A DNA stretch of 64,000 nt from contig NZ_JAJUWR010000011.1 of NCBI RefSeq assembly GCF_021390545.1, positions 124,001 through 188,000 on the forward strand, read 5' to 3'. The notes below the pieces were generated by a model. That model saw only the letters and a program-made list of their open reading frames with translations, was not told the origin of the DNA and made no database searches. This stretch comes from Algoriphagus sp. AGSA1. GTDB lineage: Bacteria; Bacteroidota; Bacteroidia; Cytophagales; Cyclobacteriaceae. The translations under genes and the position numbers were made by a program. Within the stretch, counting starts at the first letter, position 1. Every line of letters starts with the position of its first letter. Below, piece by piece: positions 1-8,439 of this stretch.

Positions 1-916
1 CGATCAAGCCTCCGCCTATCAACCCGATGATAACGGAAGAAGTCACCCCCATGAGATCCGCGCCGGCAGTAATCCCTACCAAGCCAGCCAAAATCCCATT
101 CAATACCATTGTGATATCATAGGTCTTGAACATCAGGTAAGAGACAGCAAGCGCCCCGATAGCTCCGGCAGCAGCAGCCATACAAGTGGTCACAAAAACT
201 TTAGACACAGCGCCAGGGTCGGCACTAAGAACAGATCCCCCGTTGAAGCCAAACCACCCGAACCACAAAAGAAACACACCTAAGGTGGCCAATGGAATAT
301 TATGTCCAGGAATCGCAGTCATTCCCCGAGAAGTATATTTACCAAGTCTTGGCCCTAATAATGCGGCACCGACCAAGGCTCCCCACCCTCCAACAGAGTG
401 TACTATCGTAGAACCCGCAAAGTCATAAAAGGGGGTTTCCAGTGTGCTGAGAAATCCTCCGCCCCATTGCCACATACCCACGATTGGATAACAAATTCCT
501 ACATATAATACTGAGAAAAAGATAAATGGGCCAAGCTTCACACGTTCTGCCACAGCTCCCGACACGATAGTAGCTGCAGTAGCCGCGAACATCGCCTGGA
601 AGATAAAGTCCGTAAAGAAAGTGTATCCTTCATTGTAATTGCTGGTATCCCAGCCATCTGGCAGTGTGAGGCCAAAACCCGCAAACCCAAAGAAAGAACC
701 CGCAAATTCGTCCCCCGGATACATCAGATTGAACCCGACGAAAGCATAGGTCAATAGCCCAATGGCAGGTATAATTGTGTTCTTAAATAGAATATTAACG
801 GTATTTTTTGAACGGGTAAGGCCAGCTTCCAAACTGGCAAAGCCCAAATGCATAATGAAAACCATCGTTGTGGCGATCATCATCCATAAATTATTGACGG
901 TAAATAAGTCTTGCAT
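1..916 (-). CDS. amt: Ammonium transporter (Amt family), C-terminal part outside window
   Basis: Inner-membrane channel that conducts ammonia/ammonium for nitrogen assimilation. About 305 codons are visible from an ATG at 914-916; no stop is reached, so the C-terminal part lies beyond base 1. The translation is a run of hydrophobic helices with Amt family hallmarks: an early segment FASLEAGLTRSKN, the motif GSTIVHSVGGW carrying the first pore histidine, WFGWFGFNGGS, and NGILAGLVGITAG. The second pore histidine would be outside the window. The gene lies 34 bases downstream of a PII gene on the same strand, the usual glnK-amtB pairing, in which PII blocks the channel under nitrogen sufficiency (family knowledge). 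Confidence 0.95.
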   Translation of the reverse strand, partial: MQDLFTVNNLWMMIATTMVFIMHLGFASLEAGLTRSKNTVNILFKNTIIPAIGLLTYAFVGFNLMYPGDEFAGSFFGFAGFGLTLPDGWDTSNYNEGYTFFTDFIFQAMFAATAATIVSGAVAERVKLGPFIFFSVLYVGICYPIVGMWQWGGGFLSTLETPFYDFAGSTIVHSVGGWGALVGAALLGPRLGKYTSRGMTAIPGHNIPLATLGVFLLWFGWFGFNGGSVLSADPGAVSKVFVTTCMAAAAGAIGALAVSYLMFKTYDITMVLNGILAGLVGITAGADLMGVTSSVIIGLIGGGLI

Positions 917-950
917 GTGATAAAATAGGTTCTGTGAATGAGTGAATAAA

Positions 951-1289
951 TTAAAGCGCCTGTTCCCCAGTGTCCGTGTTTCTGATACGGTAAGCCTCCA
1001 GCACATCATAGACGAAGATTTTCCCATCTCCTATCTGGCCGGTGTTTCCTTCCTTCAGAATACAGTTGATTACTGGCTCGACCAACTCCTCCACTGTGAC
1101 TATTTCAATTTTGGTCCTGGGAATGTAAGCTGGCTCATAGGATACACCACGGTACATCTCCTGCCGCGCATGCTCCAACCCCATTCCCTTTACCTCATAA
1201 AAGGTGAGGAACTTAACACCCAGTCCAGCCACACAGGTGTGGATCTGGTCAAAGCGTGAAGTCCTGATAATTGCTTCAATTTTTTTCAT
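951..1289 (-). CDS. Nitrogen regulatory protein PII
   Basis: Small trimeric signal protein sensing 2-oxoglutarate and ATP/ADP. The 112 residues match the PII length and fold: MKKIEAIIRTSRFD at the start, a T-loop around residues 37-55 containing MYRGVSY, with Tyr46 and Tyr51 in the usual places (Tyr51 is the uridylylation site in enteric GlnB/GlnK), and a C-terminal GDGKIFVYDV nucleotide-binding segment. It precedes the ammonium transporter on the same strand, so it is probably the GlnK-type partner controlling that channel. Whether Tyr51 is modified here cannot be told from sequence. No sigma-54 type promoter was visible in the 280 bases upstream. Confidence 0.93.
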   Translation of the reverse strand: MKKIEAIIRTSRFDQIHTCVAGLGVKFLTFYEVKGMGLEHARQEMYRGVSYEPAYIPRTKIEIVTVEELVEPVINCILKEGNTGQIGDGKIFVYDVLEAYRIRNTDTGEQAL

Positions 1290-1569
1290 TTTTTCAATGG
1301 GTTTAATGGTTTTTTGAGATTATGGCATAAAACTAATCAGAAAATTAAAATTACCATCTGTAAAGTATAAATTTTACCCATATCACTCAATATTCTTGAT
1401 ATTTGATCAGTCTATAGGTGGTTTTTAATCATACTTGCCAACAATGCAATCTATATTTTGACATAATTGCTTTAAAAACAAACCTTACCTTATTTTTTAT
1501 TCAAGAACGAAGACTTGCCTCCCTGCCATAAAAACTTAATTTTGCCTTAGTTTTAGTAAACCTACGCAC

Positions 1570-2475
1570 ATGCACAACAAACCCACTTTATTAGTACTTG
1601 CTGCCGGAATGGGTAGCAGATATGGAGGGAATAAACAAATAGACGGTTTTGGCCCTAAGGGCGAGACGATTCTTGAATATTCCATTTTTGACGCGATCAG
1701 GGCCGGATTTGGCAAAGTCGTTTTCATAGTCCGGGAAGAAATTTTCGAGGTCGCCAAAGAAAAATTTTTGCCTAAATTGGAAGGGAAAATAGAAGTGGAT
1801 TTCGTAATCCAGTCTCTGGACAGCTTTGTCCCGAATGAATTGAAGCAAGCTGAGCGTAAAAAGCCTTTTGGAACTGCGCATGCCGTCCTATGTGCAAAAG
1901 ATGTGATCAATGAGCCCTTTGCTGTCATAAACGCAGATGATTTCTATGGGAGGGAAGCTTTCTCCGCAATCGGAAAATTCCTGAGCACTGAAGTAAAGCC
2001 GGATCTACATGCGATGGTGGGCTATGCCATCCAAAATGTACTTTCAGAGCATGGAACAGTAAGTCGCGGTGTGTGTGATATGAATGAAAAAGGCCATCTG
2101 ATAGGTATGGTAGAGCGTACTTCAATATCCCGAGAGGGAGGTAAAATAGTCAGTAAAGGTGAAGATGAAATCCTAGAAATCGCTGAAAACACTCCGGTGA
2201 GCATGAATTTTTGGGGCTTCCATCAAAATGTATTCGCTGACATCGAAAAAATGTGGAACAAGTTTCTTCCAGAAAATCTGGAAAACCTCAAATCAGAATT
2301 CTACATCCCTACTGTTGCCAATAATCTTATCAAAGCCAAGGAAGCTGCTTTTGATATTTTAGAAGGTGGTAAAATTTGGTTTGGTGTCACTTATACAGAA
2401 GACAAACCTATAGTGATCGACTCACTACAAAAACTACATGATGCTGGTGAATATCCAGCAGATCTGTGGAAATAA
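1570..2475 (+). CDS. Sugar-phosphate nucleotidyltransferase family protein
   Basis: Predicted NTP transferase (301 residues) joining a sugar phosphate to a nucleotide. The N-terminus LLVLAAGMGSRYGGNKQIDG is a variant of the nucleotide-binding loop (LAAGxGxR) of the NDP-sugar pyrophosphorylase fold, followed by FGPKGETILEYSIFDA and, around residue 118, AVINADDFYGREAF with the metal-binding Asp. The substrate cannot be assigned from sequence. A predicted sugar kinase of the NahK-like phosphotransferase family lies at 23753-24817; kinase and nucleotidyltransferase could act in sequence on a salvaged sugar, but this is inference. A candidate -7 element (TAATTTTG, 1537-1544) with a weak CTTG box 19 bases upstream precedes the ATG. 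Confidence 0.82.
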   Translation: MHNKPTLLVLAAGMGSRYGGNKQIDGFGPKGETILEYSIFDAIRAGFGKVVFIVREEIFEVAKEKFLPKLEGKIEVDFVIQSLDSFVPNELKQAERKKPFGTAHAVLCAKDVINEPFAVINADDFYGREAFSAIGKFLSTEVKPDLHAMVGYAIQNVLSEHGTVSRGVCDMNEKGHLIGMVERTSISREGGKIVSKGEDEILEIAENTPVSMNFWGFHQNVFADIEKMWNKFLPENLENLKSEFYIPTVANNLIKAKEAAFDILEGGKIWFGVTYTEDKPIVIDSLQKLHDAGEYPADLWK

Positions 2476-2843
2476 CTTTAGTAAATAGGTCATAAAAACG
2501 CAAGCTCATCGGCAGACTTTCTCAGTCTTCCGATGAGCTTGCCACAGAGCATGGGTGGGATTCTTGCAATTTGGCTCCCCCTGTGTCACCTTGCTTCGAA
2601 GACTGCTTCCTTTTTGTATAAAGCTTGTACCTCAGAAACATCAAAAAGGGTACAGTGGGCAACATACTTTTACACTCCTAGCTAAGATTACCCAAAGCTT
2701 GAAATCTAGAGAATTTACACCATTGGCGGAATTTACCCCGCCTCTGCTATAATCATGATTCTTAATGCATGTGAATTTATTTATCCCTTTTTGAGCGGTG
2801 GGCCTGTAACAATTAGTCTTTTTTATCCTATCTTATCTCACCT
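2476..2843. other. Non-coding spacer between nucleotidyltransferase and xerC
   Basis: These 368 bases hold the large hairpin at 2502-2540 and no gene I can support. A 65-codon frame at 2555-2752 has no recognisable motif or coding character. A short direct repeat, GAATTTAC, occurs twice 21 bases apart near 2710-2735. Confidence 0.5.
2502..2540. terminator. Strong hairpin, possible terminator
   Basis: An 11-base arm AAGCTCATCGG (2502-2512) pairs perfectly with CCGATGAGCTT (2530-2540), and an inner AGAC/GTCT stem closes the loop. It begins 26 bases after the nucleotidyltransferase stop. There is no T-run after it on the plus strand; the T-run follows it on the minus strand. It could be a terminator, a processing site or a palindromic repeat. 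Confidence 0.5.
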
Positions 2844-3728
2844 ATGATCGATTCTTTTATCAACTACTTGGAGTTCGAAAAAAAGGCCAGTCCACATACT
2901 GTAGCGGCATATCGCCGGGACTTAACCCAATTAGAGGAGTTTTTGGCAGTTTCTTTTGAAATAGATGATATTTCGATCGCTCTCCACCCGGAGCTTCGGG
3001 CATGGGTGATCGACTTGGTGGACAGGGGCTTAGGTACTACTACAGTCAACCGGAAAATCGCCACATTAAGGTCATATTACAAGTTTTTGCTCCGATCACG
3101 GATCATTTCCTCAGACCCCACGTATAAGTTAAAGGGTCTTAAAAACCCAAAAAAACTACCCGAGTTTATACAGGAAGAAGCGATTCTTGCCGTTCTAGAA
3201 GAGAGCGTTTACAAACCGGATTTCGAAGGTCAACGGGACAGGATGGTGATGGAGTTCCTATACCTCACCGGTGTACGGCTTTCCGAATTGATCGGACTGA
3301 AATGGTCAGACATCAACCTGATCGAGGATTCGGTAAAAGTGCTCGGGAAAAGGAAGAAAGAGAGAATAATCCCTATTACAAAAGGGCTAAAACAGAATAT
3401 TTTGTTGTATAAAAAAGTATTTGAAGAAAGATTTTCTAAAGTTGACCAAAGTGAGTATTTTATTGTCAGCAATCAACATAAGCAAAGTTACCCCATGATG
3501 GTATTTCGCATCGTAAGGCATTACCTAGATCTTTTTGCGCAGACCAGTAAGCGCAGTCCTCATGTGCTGAGACATACATTTGCCACACATCTTCTAAACA
3601 AAGGCGCAGATTTAAACGCAGTAAAAGACTTGCTTGGTCACGCAAGCTTGGCCGCTACCCAAGTGTACACGCACAATTCCATGGAAAAACTGAAGGCGGT
3701 GTTCGAACAGGCACATCCTAAAGCATAA
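2844..3728 (+). CDS. xerC: Tyrosine recombinase, XerC/XerD type
   Basis: Site-specific recombinase of the lambda integrase family that resolves chromosome dimers at dif (294 residues, the normal Xer length). A SAM-like N-terminal core-binding domain covers about residues 1-85. The catalytic set is complete: Arg145 (TGVRLSEL), Lys169, His240 and Arg243 (HVLRHTFATHLL), His266 (LLGHASLAATQVYTH) and nucleophile Tyr275. The length, the lack of extra domains and the position before hpf, a common arrangement in Bacteroidota, point to a housekeeping Xer rather than a mobile-element integrase. No phage or island genes are nearby. XerC versus XerD cannot be decided from this window. Confidence 0.93.
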   Translation: MIDSFINYLEFEKKASPHTVAAYRRDLTQLEEFLAVSFEIDDISIALHPELRAWVIDLVDRGLGTTTVNRKIATLRSYYKFLLRSRIISSDPTYKLKGLKNPKKLPEFIQEEAILAVLEESVYKPDFEGQRDRMVMEFLYLTGVRLSELIGLKWSDINLIEDSVKVLGKRKKERIIPITKGLKQNILLYKKVFEERFSKVDQSEYFIVSNQHKQSYPMMVFRIVRHYLDLFAQTSKRSPHVLRHTFATHLLNKGADLNAVKDLLGHASLAATQVYTHNSMEKLKAVFEQAHPKA

Positions 3729-3752
3729 ATTAAATAATTTGTTCACCACTAA

Positions 3753-4070
3753 ATGCAAATCAATATGAAACTGCAGATGCACTCCATCCATTTTGACGCC
3801 GATCGTAAACTGATCGACTTTATACAGAAAAAGGCTGACAAACTGGACACTTACTATGACCAAATCATAGACGGAGAAGTTTTTTTAAGGCTCGACAAAA
3901 ATGACAACAACGCCAATAAAATCGTAGAAATCAAAATGAATGTGCCCGGCAAACAGTTCTTTGCCAAGAACCAATCCGACTCATTCGAAGCCGCATCCGA
4001 TGATGCCATCGAAGGGTTGAGAAGGCAGATCAAAAAATATAAAGAAAAAGTTGTGCTGGCTAAACAGTAA
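3753..4070 (+). CDS. hpf: Ribosome hibernation promoting factor (short HPF/RaiA family)
   Basis: Binds the 30S decoding region and helps inactivate ribosomes in stationary phase (family knowledge). It is 105 residues from the first ATG; an alternative in-frame ATG at 3765 gives MKLQMHSIHFDADRKLIDFI. The beta-alpha-beta-beta-beta-alpha layout is seen as a conserved N-terminal strand, DGEVFLRL, the acidic DKNDNNANK, VEIKMNVPGKQFFAKNQSDSFEAA, and a basic C-terminal helix LRRQIKKYKEK. It lacks the C-terminal dimerisation domain of long HPF. It lies 24 bases after xerC and ends in a clear intrinsic terminator, so the two are probably co-transcribed. Confidence 0.92.
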   Translation: MQINMKLQMHSIHFDADRKLIDFIQKKADKLDTYYDQIIDGEVFLRLDKNDNNANKIVEIKMNVPGKQFFAKNQSDSFEAASDDAIEGLRRQIKKYKEKVVLAKQ

Positions 4071-4093
4071 CCGATTAGGATCGTAATTTTGTT

Positions 4094-4125
4094 GCACCTC
4101 TCAAAAGCTGGGAGGTGCTTTTTTT
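4094..4125 (+). terminator. Intrinsic terminator after hpf
   Basis: GCACCTC (4094-4100) pairs with GAGGTGC (4112-4118), followed immediately by seven T. The hairpin also excludes an upstream TTG as the start of the next gene. Confidence 0.88.
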
Positions 4126-4139
4126 ATATACAGTCCTAT

Positions 4140-5645
4140 ATGCGGAAGTCATCAAATTATCCCCTGTACTTTTGGCTTGTCACCATAGCACTGGTGCTGG
4201 CCAAAGTCATGTTCACACTGAGACCTGAAATAGACCTTTTTACTGAAGAGGCGCAGTACTGGTTATGGTCTCAGAATATGGCTTGGCATTACTATTCAAA
4301 ACCTCCCCTAGTGGCCGTAATGAATTACCTGAGCACGGCCATTTTAGGAAACACTGAGTTGGGAGTGCGTCTCAATGCGATAGTTTGTGGCGTGGGGATA
4401 TCTTGGGTGGCTTTCCTATTTGGAAGACACCTTTACTCACCGAAAGTCGGATTTTGGTCAGCTATGATCCTGCAGGCTATGCCTATGTGGTGGCTTGCCT
4501 CCACATTTCACATGACTGACAGCTCTCTTTCATTTTTTTGGATAGTGGCAGTCTATTTGGCTTTTCGCGGTATTCAGGAGCGTAGATTAAACTTCTGGAT
4601 TGGTGCGGGGCTGGCCACGGCATTTGGCTTGATGGCCAAGATGGTGATGATCTTGATATTTCCCTTTCTGCTTATTTTTCTGGTGTATTCCAAAAAATGG
4701 AAGAACCAGGAACGCCATTTTCTGATCTATTTTTTAATCAGCCTTATAGGGTTCGCACCTATGCTAATCTGGAATTGGCAAAATGAGTTCGACACCTTTA
4801 AGCATTTGGCGGCTCTGGGCGGCGGGGGCAAAGAATCTTCTGTAATTGATTTTGGAAAAGCTCTAACCCAATTTCTTGAATACCTGGCGGGGCAACTTGC
4901 GATGGTATCGGTGTTTTTGCTGCCTCTCTTTGTCGGCTTCTTGTTTCGCTCCAGATTCAGTAGCAACGAAAAATCCATGTACCTGCTTCTTGCTCCGGTG
5001 ATGTCTTGGGCGGGATTTGCATTTTTGAGCTTCTTCACCTCCATAGAAGTGAATTGGCCGGTTTTCGCTTACAGTACGCTGGCCATCCCTTTAGCAGCCT
5101 GGATTTGCTCTCAAAGTCTGGCCTGGAAAAAAATGAAAAACTGGGGAATTGGATTAAGCATTGGTTTCCCCTTACTTTTTATACTTCCGGACTTCACTTA
5201 TCTCAAAAGTATAAAACCCATCACGAAAGCGGAAAAATCAGCTTTTAGACGAATGGCAGGATATGACCCCTTGGCGAAGAGACTTTATTCACTACAGGAT
5301 AGCCTTGGCATAAAGGATGCGTTCATATTTTCGGAGACCTACCATATGGCTTCCGAACTTTCCTTTTACCTTCCTGAGCACCCCCAAACGTATATGCTGA
5401 ATATGGGAGCCAGAAAAAGCCAATTTGATCTTTGGCCGGGATTGGAGCAGTTTGTAGGTCAGGACAAAGTAGGCATCTTTGTCAGCTGGAACTTTGGTTC
5501 ACCCGGTGAGTTTGCTCGTTTCCAAGAGCTGATTTATGAGGAGGAAATGCCGGTTACTTTCAGAGGTGAACCGTTAAGAACTGCTAAAATCCAGGTCTGG
5601 AGAAAATTAGAGCACTTTAATCCCTATCTGCCTGACAGGTATTGA
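4140..5645 (+). CDS. GT39/ArnT-like membrane glycosyltransferase
   Basis: Predicted polytopic glycosyltransferase (501 residues) using polyprenyl-phosphate sugar donors at the periplasmic face. I start it at ATG 4140 because the upstream extension runs through the hpf terminator. The first helix is followed by an acidic loop, DLFTEEAQYWLWSQNMAW, then HYYSKPPLVAVM, matching the ArnT/PMT-type catalytic loop (Asp/Glu in the first periplasmic loop). About ten hydrophobic segments follow and a soluble C-terminal domain begins near residue 370. It is convergent with a second GT39-like gene, with 2 bases between their stops, and near a GT2 and a flippase-like gene. The transferred sugar and acceptor (lipid A, protein or glycan) are unknown. 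Confidence 0.83.
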   Translation: MRKSSNYPLYFWLVTIALVLAKVMFTLRPEIDLFTEEAQYWLWSQNMAWHYYSKPPLVAVMNYLSTAILGNTELGVRLNAIVCGVGISWVAFLFGRHLYSPKVGFWSAMILQAMPMWWLASTFHMTDSSLSFFWIVAVYLAFRGIQERRLNFWIGAGLATAFGLMAKMVMILIFPFLLIFLVYSKKWKNQERHFLIYFLISLIGFAPMLIWNWQNEFDTFKHLAALGGGGKESSVIDFGKALTQFLEYLAGQLAMVSVFLLPLFVGFLFRSRFSSNEKSMYLLLAPVMSWAGFAFLSFFTSIEVNWPVFAYSTLAIPLAAWICSQSLAWKKMKNWGIGLSIGFPLLFILPDFTYLKSIKPITKAEKSAFRRMAGYDPLAKRLYSLQDSLGIKDAFIFSETYHMASELSFYLPEHPQTYMLNMGARKSQFDLWPGLEQFVGQDKVGIFVSWNFGSPGEFARFQELIYEEEMPVTFRGEPLRTAKIQVWRKLEHFNPYLPDRY

Positions 5646-5647
5646 TA

Positions 5648-7315
5648 CTAATCTTCTATTCTTTCCAGCCAATAATATTTCTGTCCCTTTTCCATCAGAG
5701 TCTGTTCAAAATCTGCATGTCCTGCATTTCTTATCAGATCGGGAATGGCCCCTGAAGCCCAATTCAAGGAAGCCACCTTCTTTTGAAACCCAAAAACATT
5801 TATGGAATCCAGGTACTTGTCTTCGATGATCAATCGGTTATAATTTTCCAATGCATCCCTGTATCCTTGGCTTGGCAAGTCGATCATTTCATAATCAGTC
5901 CCCAAGCCAATTCTGATTTTGCTGCTGGTATGTAGATTTCCTATAAATCCGATTTTATCCGTTGGATCAATTTTCTCCTGAGCAGCAAAAGCCTTCACCT
6001 GCTGCCCCTGATCCGGCAGTGAAATCTGAAAAGTACCTGAAGAGATCATGAAGAAAAGAAGCATAAAGCCATACGAAATGGCTTTGGGAAGTTTACGGCC
6101 TAAAATGGTCAGCCGCCCCAGATAGAGCAGGATCAAAAGCCCAATCAGCAGCTGCGCATAAATCAAGAAAGGCGCACCCAGATTTATATTGAGCCATAGA
6201 CTAAACAATAAAACAATTGAATTCACCACGAGGAAAAACCAAGAAGTAATTTTCAAGCCTATTCTTTTCTCTTCAAATTCCGATCTAACAAGAATACAGG
6301 CCAACAAGATGGCCAAAACCGGGGCAACGGGAAGCAGATAGCGTTCATAAAATTTGCTGGTCATTGCACCCATCGCCAAAATCGCCAACCCCCATAAGAT
6401 GGCAAACCAAAAGAAAGTAGGATTATCTTTTCTGAGGTTAACAACTGATTTTCTGACAGAAGAAAAGGTAAAGATCACCCAAGGAAGAAAAATGAGAATT
6501 AGAATACCTATGGCTAGAAATCCATTTTGGCTGATAAGTAGATATCGCGAAGCCACCCGGGTACCGACTTGATCTTCTAGAAAACTGTCCAGATAAGTAG
6601 GCCCATGAATCTTCCACATGGCTACAAACCAAAACAACGCAATGAATAGCGCAACAAGAATAGAGGGGATGTGCAGAAGGGTTTTGAAAGAAATTTTCTT
6701 CCAGGGGTTAAACAACAGATAAACCATCCCAAATCCTCCTAAAGCCGCAGCTGGAAGTCCCTTCACCTCAAATGCCACAGCCAAGCTGATATAAAGTATC
6801 CAAAGATATTTTTTTGGAGTAGCATCCCCAAACCGGATCAGACCGGCAAATCCCACCGCACTTGCGGTCATAGTCATCACCAACAAGACATCGGGAATGG
6901 ATCGGGTGGCGCTAAAGATCAGGACGGGATTTGATGCCATGATCAGAGCAGAAAGTCCAGCGATTTTCTTGTCATCAAATAATACTTTAGCGGCCAAGTA
7001 CGTCAACCCAACCGTCAATGCTCCAGCGACCAGAAAGAAAAATCTGGAGGCAAAGGGAGAAACCCCAAAAAGCTTGAAACCCGCAAGTACTGTCCAATAA
7101 GTTCCTATAGGCTTCTTGAACCTAAGTTCATCACTTCCCAGATAAGTAGTTAGGTAGTCACCTTTTTGCAGCATTTTCACTGCAGCATCAGTGTAATACA
7201 TCTCATCTGGGTAATGCATATGGAAGCTCAAAGCAAATGGCCCAACAAAAACTGTAAATGCCAACATGATTACCCAAGGGCTGATATGATATGAATCCGA
7301 GGTAGAAATAGACAT
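5648..7315 (-). CDS. GT39/ArnT-like membrane glycosyltransferase
   Basis: A second polytopic PMT/ArnT-type transferase (555 residues from the ATG at 7313-7315; an upstream in-frame ATG would add 19 unlikely residues). After the first helix comes HMHYPDEMYYTDAAVKML, an acidic first loop, followed by GTYWTVLAGFKLFG. Around ten further membrane segments and a C-terminal soluble part follow. It is unlike its neighbour in sequence detail, so this is not a recent duplication. With the GT2 gene transcribed divergently from it at 7434, it fits a pathway in which GT2 loads a sugar on polyprenyl phosphate and GT39-type enzymes transfer it outside (inference). Confidence 0.82.
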   Translation of the reverse strand: MSISTSDSYHISPWVIMLAFTVFVGPFALSFHMHYPDEMYYTDAAVKMLQKGDYLTTYLGSDELRFKKPIGTYWTVLAGFKLFGVSPFASRFFFLVAGALTVGLTYLAAKVLFDDKKIAGLSALIMASNPVLIFSATRSIPDVLLVMTMTASAVGFAGLIRFGDATPKKYLWILYISLAVAFEVKGLPAAALGGFGMVYLLFNPWKKISFKTLLHIPSILVALFIALFWFVAMWKIHGPTYLDSFLEDQVGTRVASRYLLISQNGFLAIGILILIFLPWVIFTFSSVRKSVVNLRKDNPTFFWFAILWGLAILAMGAMTSKFYERYLLPVAPVLAILLACILVRSEFEEKRIGLKITSWFFLVVNSIVLLFSLWLNINLGAPFLIYAQLLIGLLILLYLGRLTILGRKLPKAISYGFMLLFFMISSGTFQISLPDQGQQVKAFAAQEKIDPTDKIGFIGNLHTSSKIRIGLGTDYEMIDLPSQGYRDALENYNRLIIEDKYLDSINVFGFQKKVASLNWASGAIPDLIRNAGHADFEQTLMEKGQKYYWLERIED

Positions 7316-7386
7316 GTTGCAAAGATAGGCCGATTGATCATTGTCACAGCAAATTTTCGTTGACATACACAAGCCTCCCTAGCTTT

Positions 7387-7418
7387 TTTGCCTCTGGAAG
7401 TATTTTCCCGTATTTTTG
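7387..7418 (+). promoter_or_regulatory. Bacteroidota-type promoter for the GT2 gene
   Basis: TTTG at 7387-7390, 20 bases, then TATTTTTG at 7411-7418, an exact match to TTTG-N19/20-TAnnTTTG. The GT2 start codon is 16 bases downstream. Confidence 0.75.
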
Positions 7419-7433
7419 ACAAAATTTTATAGC

Positions 7434-8432
7434 ATGTCCAAGCCACAGATTTCCGTAGTAATTACTGTTTATAATGAAGAAGATAACATCCAGCCACTTT
7501 TAGAAGCTACTTATTCTGCCTTGGAGGCAATAGATTATGAAGTGATTTTGATCGAGGATGGTTCTACTGACCGGACAGTGGAAGAGGTGAAAAAGTATGC
7601 AAATAGCCGTACCAAACTGATTATCTTCAACCGGAATTTTGGGCAGACTACAGCACTGGCAGCAGGCATAGATATGGCCACTGGGGAATATATTGCCACG
7701 ATGGACGGCGATCTGCAGAATGATCCGACTGATATCCCTGTGATGCTACAGAAGGCTATTGATGAAGAATGGGATGTGGTGGCAGGCCGCCGGGCAAATA
7801 GGAAAGATGGTTTTGTACTTCGTAAAATCCCCAGTAAAATCGCCAACTGGGTAATCCGAAACAGCACTAAAGTATATCTGAATGACTACGGCTGTACTCT
7901 TCGCGTATATAAAGCTGAGATCGCCCAAGGAATGGGCTTGTACGGGGAGCTCCACAGGTTTATTCCTGTTTTGGCAAAGCAACAAGGAGCCCAAATGACT
8001 GAAGTGGACGTGAAACATCACCCAAGAATCCATGGGGAATCTAAGTATGGTCTGAGCCGTACTTTCAAAGTGATGTCGGATTTGATTTTGATGCTGTTTT
8101 TTCAGAAGTATTTTCAGCGTCCGATTCATTTATTTGGCGGAATCGGTCTAATCGCCTTTATGATCGGAATCGTGATCAATTTTTATTTATTAATTCTAAA
8201 GCTCATAGGAGAGGATATCTGGGGAAGGCCACTTATGATTCTTGGCTTTATCTTAGTCTTGGGGGGAATTCAATTTGTCACTACTGGGATCATCGCTGAG
8301 ATCATTGTCCGTACCTATTTCGAATCGCAGAATAAAAAGACGTACACCATCAAATCTGTTTACCAAGGGATCCAAAAACCATTGGAGGATTTACAGATTT
8401 TGCCTAACGATAAGATGGGCTCCAACTTGTAA
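7434..8432 (+). CDS. GT2 polyprenyl-phosphate glycosyltransferase (GtrB/ArnC/DPM1-like)
   Basis: Transfers a sugar from a nucleotide donor to undecaprenyl phosphate on the cytoplasmic face. ATG 7434 gives 332 residues beginning MSKPQISVVITVYNEEDNIQ, the canonical GT-A start. The DxD motif is at residues 91-93 (MDGDLQNDP) and GESKYGLSRTFKVM marks the GtrB/DPM1-like acceptor region. Two C-terminal hydrophobic helices (about residues 230-300) match the GtrB/ArnC architecture. It has its own promoter and is followed 7 bases later by a flippase-like membrane protein. The sugar is unknown. Confidence 0.9.
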   Translation: MSKPQISVVITVYNEEDNIQPLLEATYSALEAIDYEVILIEDGSTDRTVEEVKKYANSRTKLIIFNRNFGQTTALAAGIDMATGEYIATMDGDLQNDPTDIPVMLQKAIDEEWDVVAGRRANRKDGFVLRKIPSKIANWVIRNSTKVYLNDYGCTLRVYKAEIAQGMGLYGELHRFIPVLAKQQGAQMTEVDVKHHPRIHGESKYGLSRTFKVMSDLILMLFFQKYFQRPIHLFGGIGLIAFMIGIVINFYLLILKLIGEDIWGRPLMILGFILVLGGIQFVTTGIIAEIIVRTYFESQNKKTYTIKSVYQGIQKPLEDLQILPNDKMGSNL

Positions 8433-8439
8433 TTGAATT

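Noticed and set aside
2555..2752. 65-codon open frame
   Set aside because: No motif, no homologous feel, and no promoter or start context; lies in repeat-like sequence.
2844..3728. XerC-like gene as integrase of a genomic island
   Set aside because: Housekeeping Xer length and hpf neighbour; no attachment repeats or cargo genes around it.
4089..4139. TTG start extending the first GT39-like protein by 17 residues
   Set aside because: The extension lies across the hpf intrinsic terminator; ATG 4140 gives a clean membrane N-terminus.
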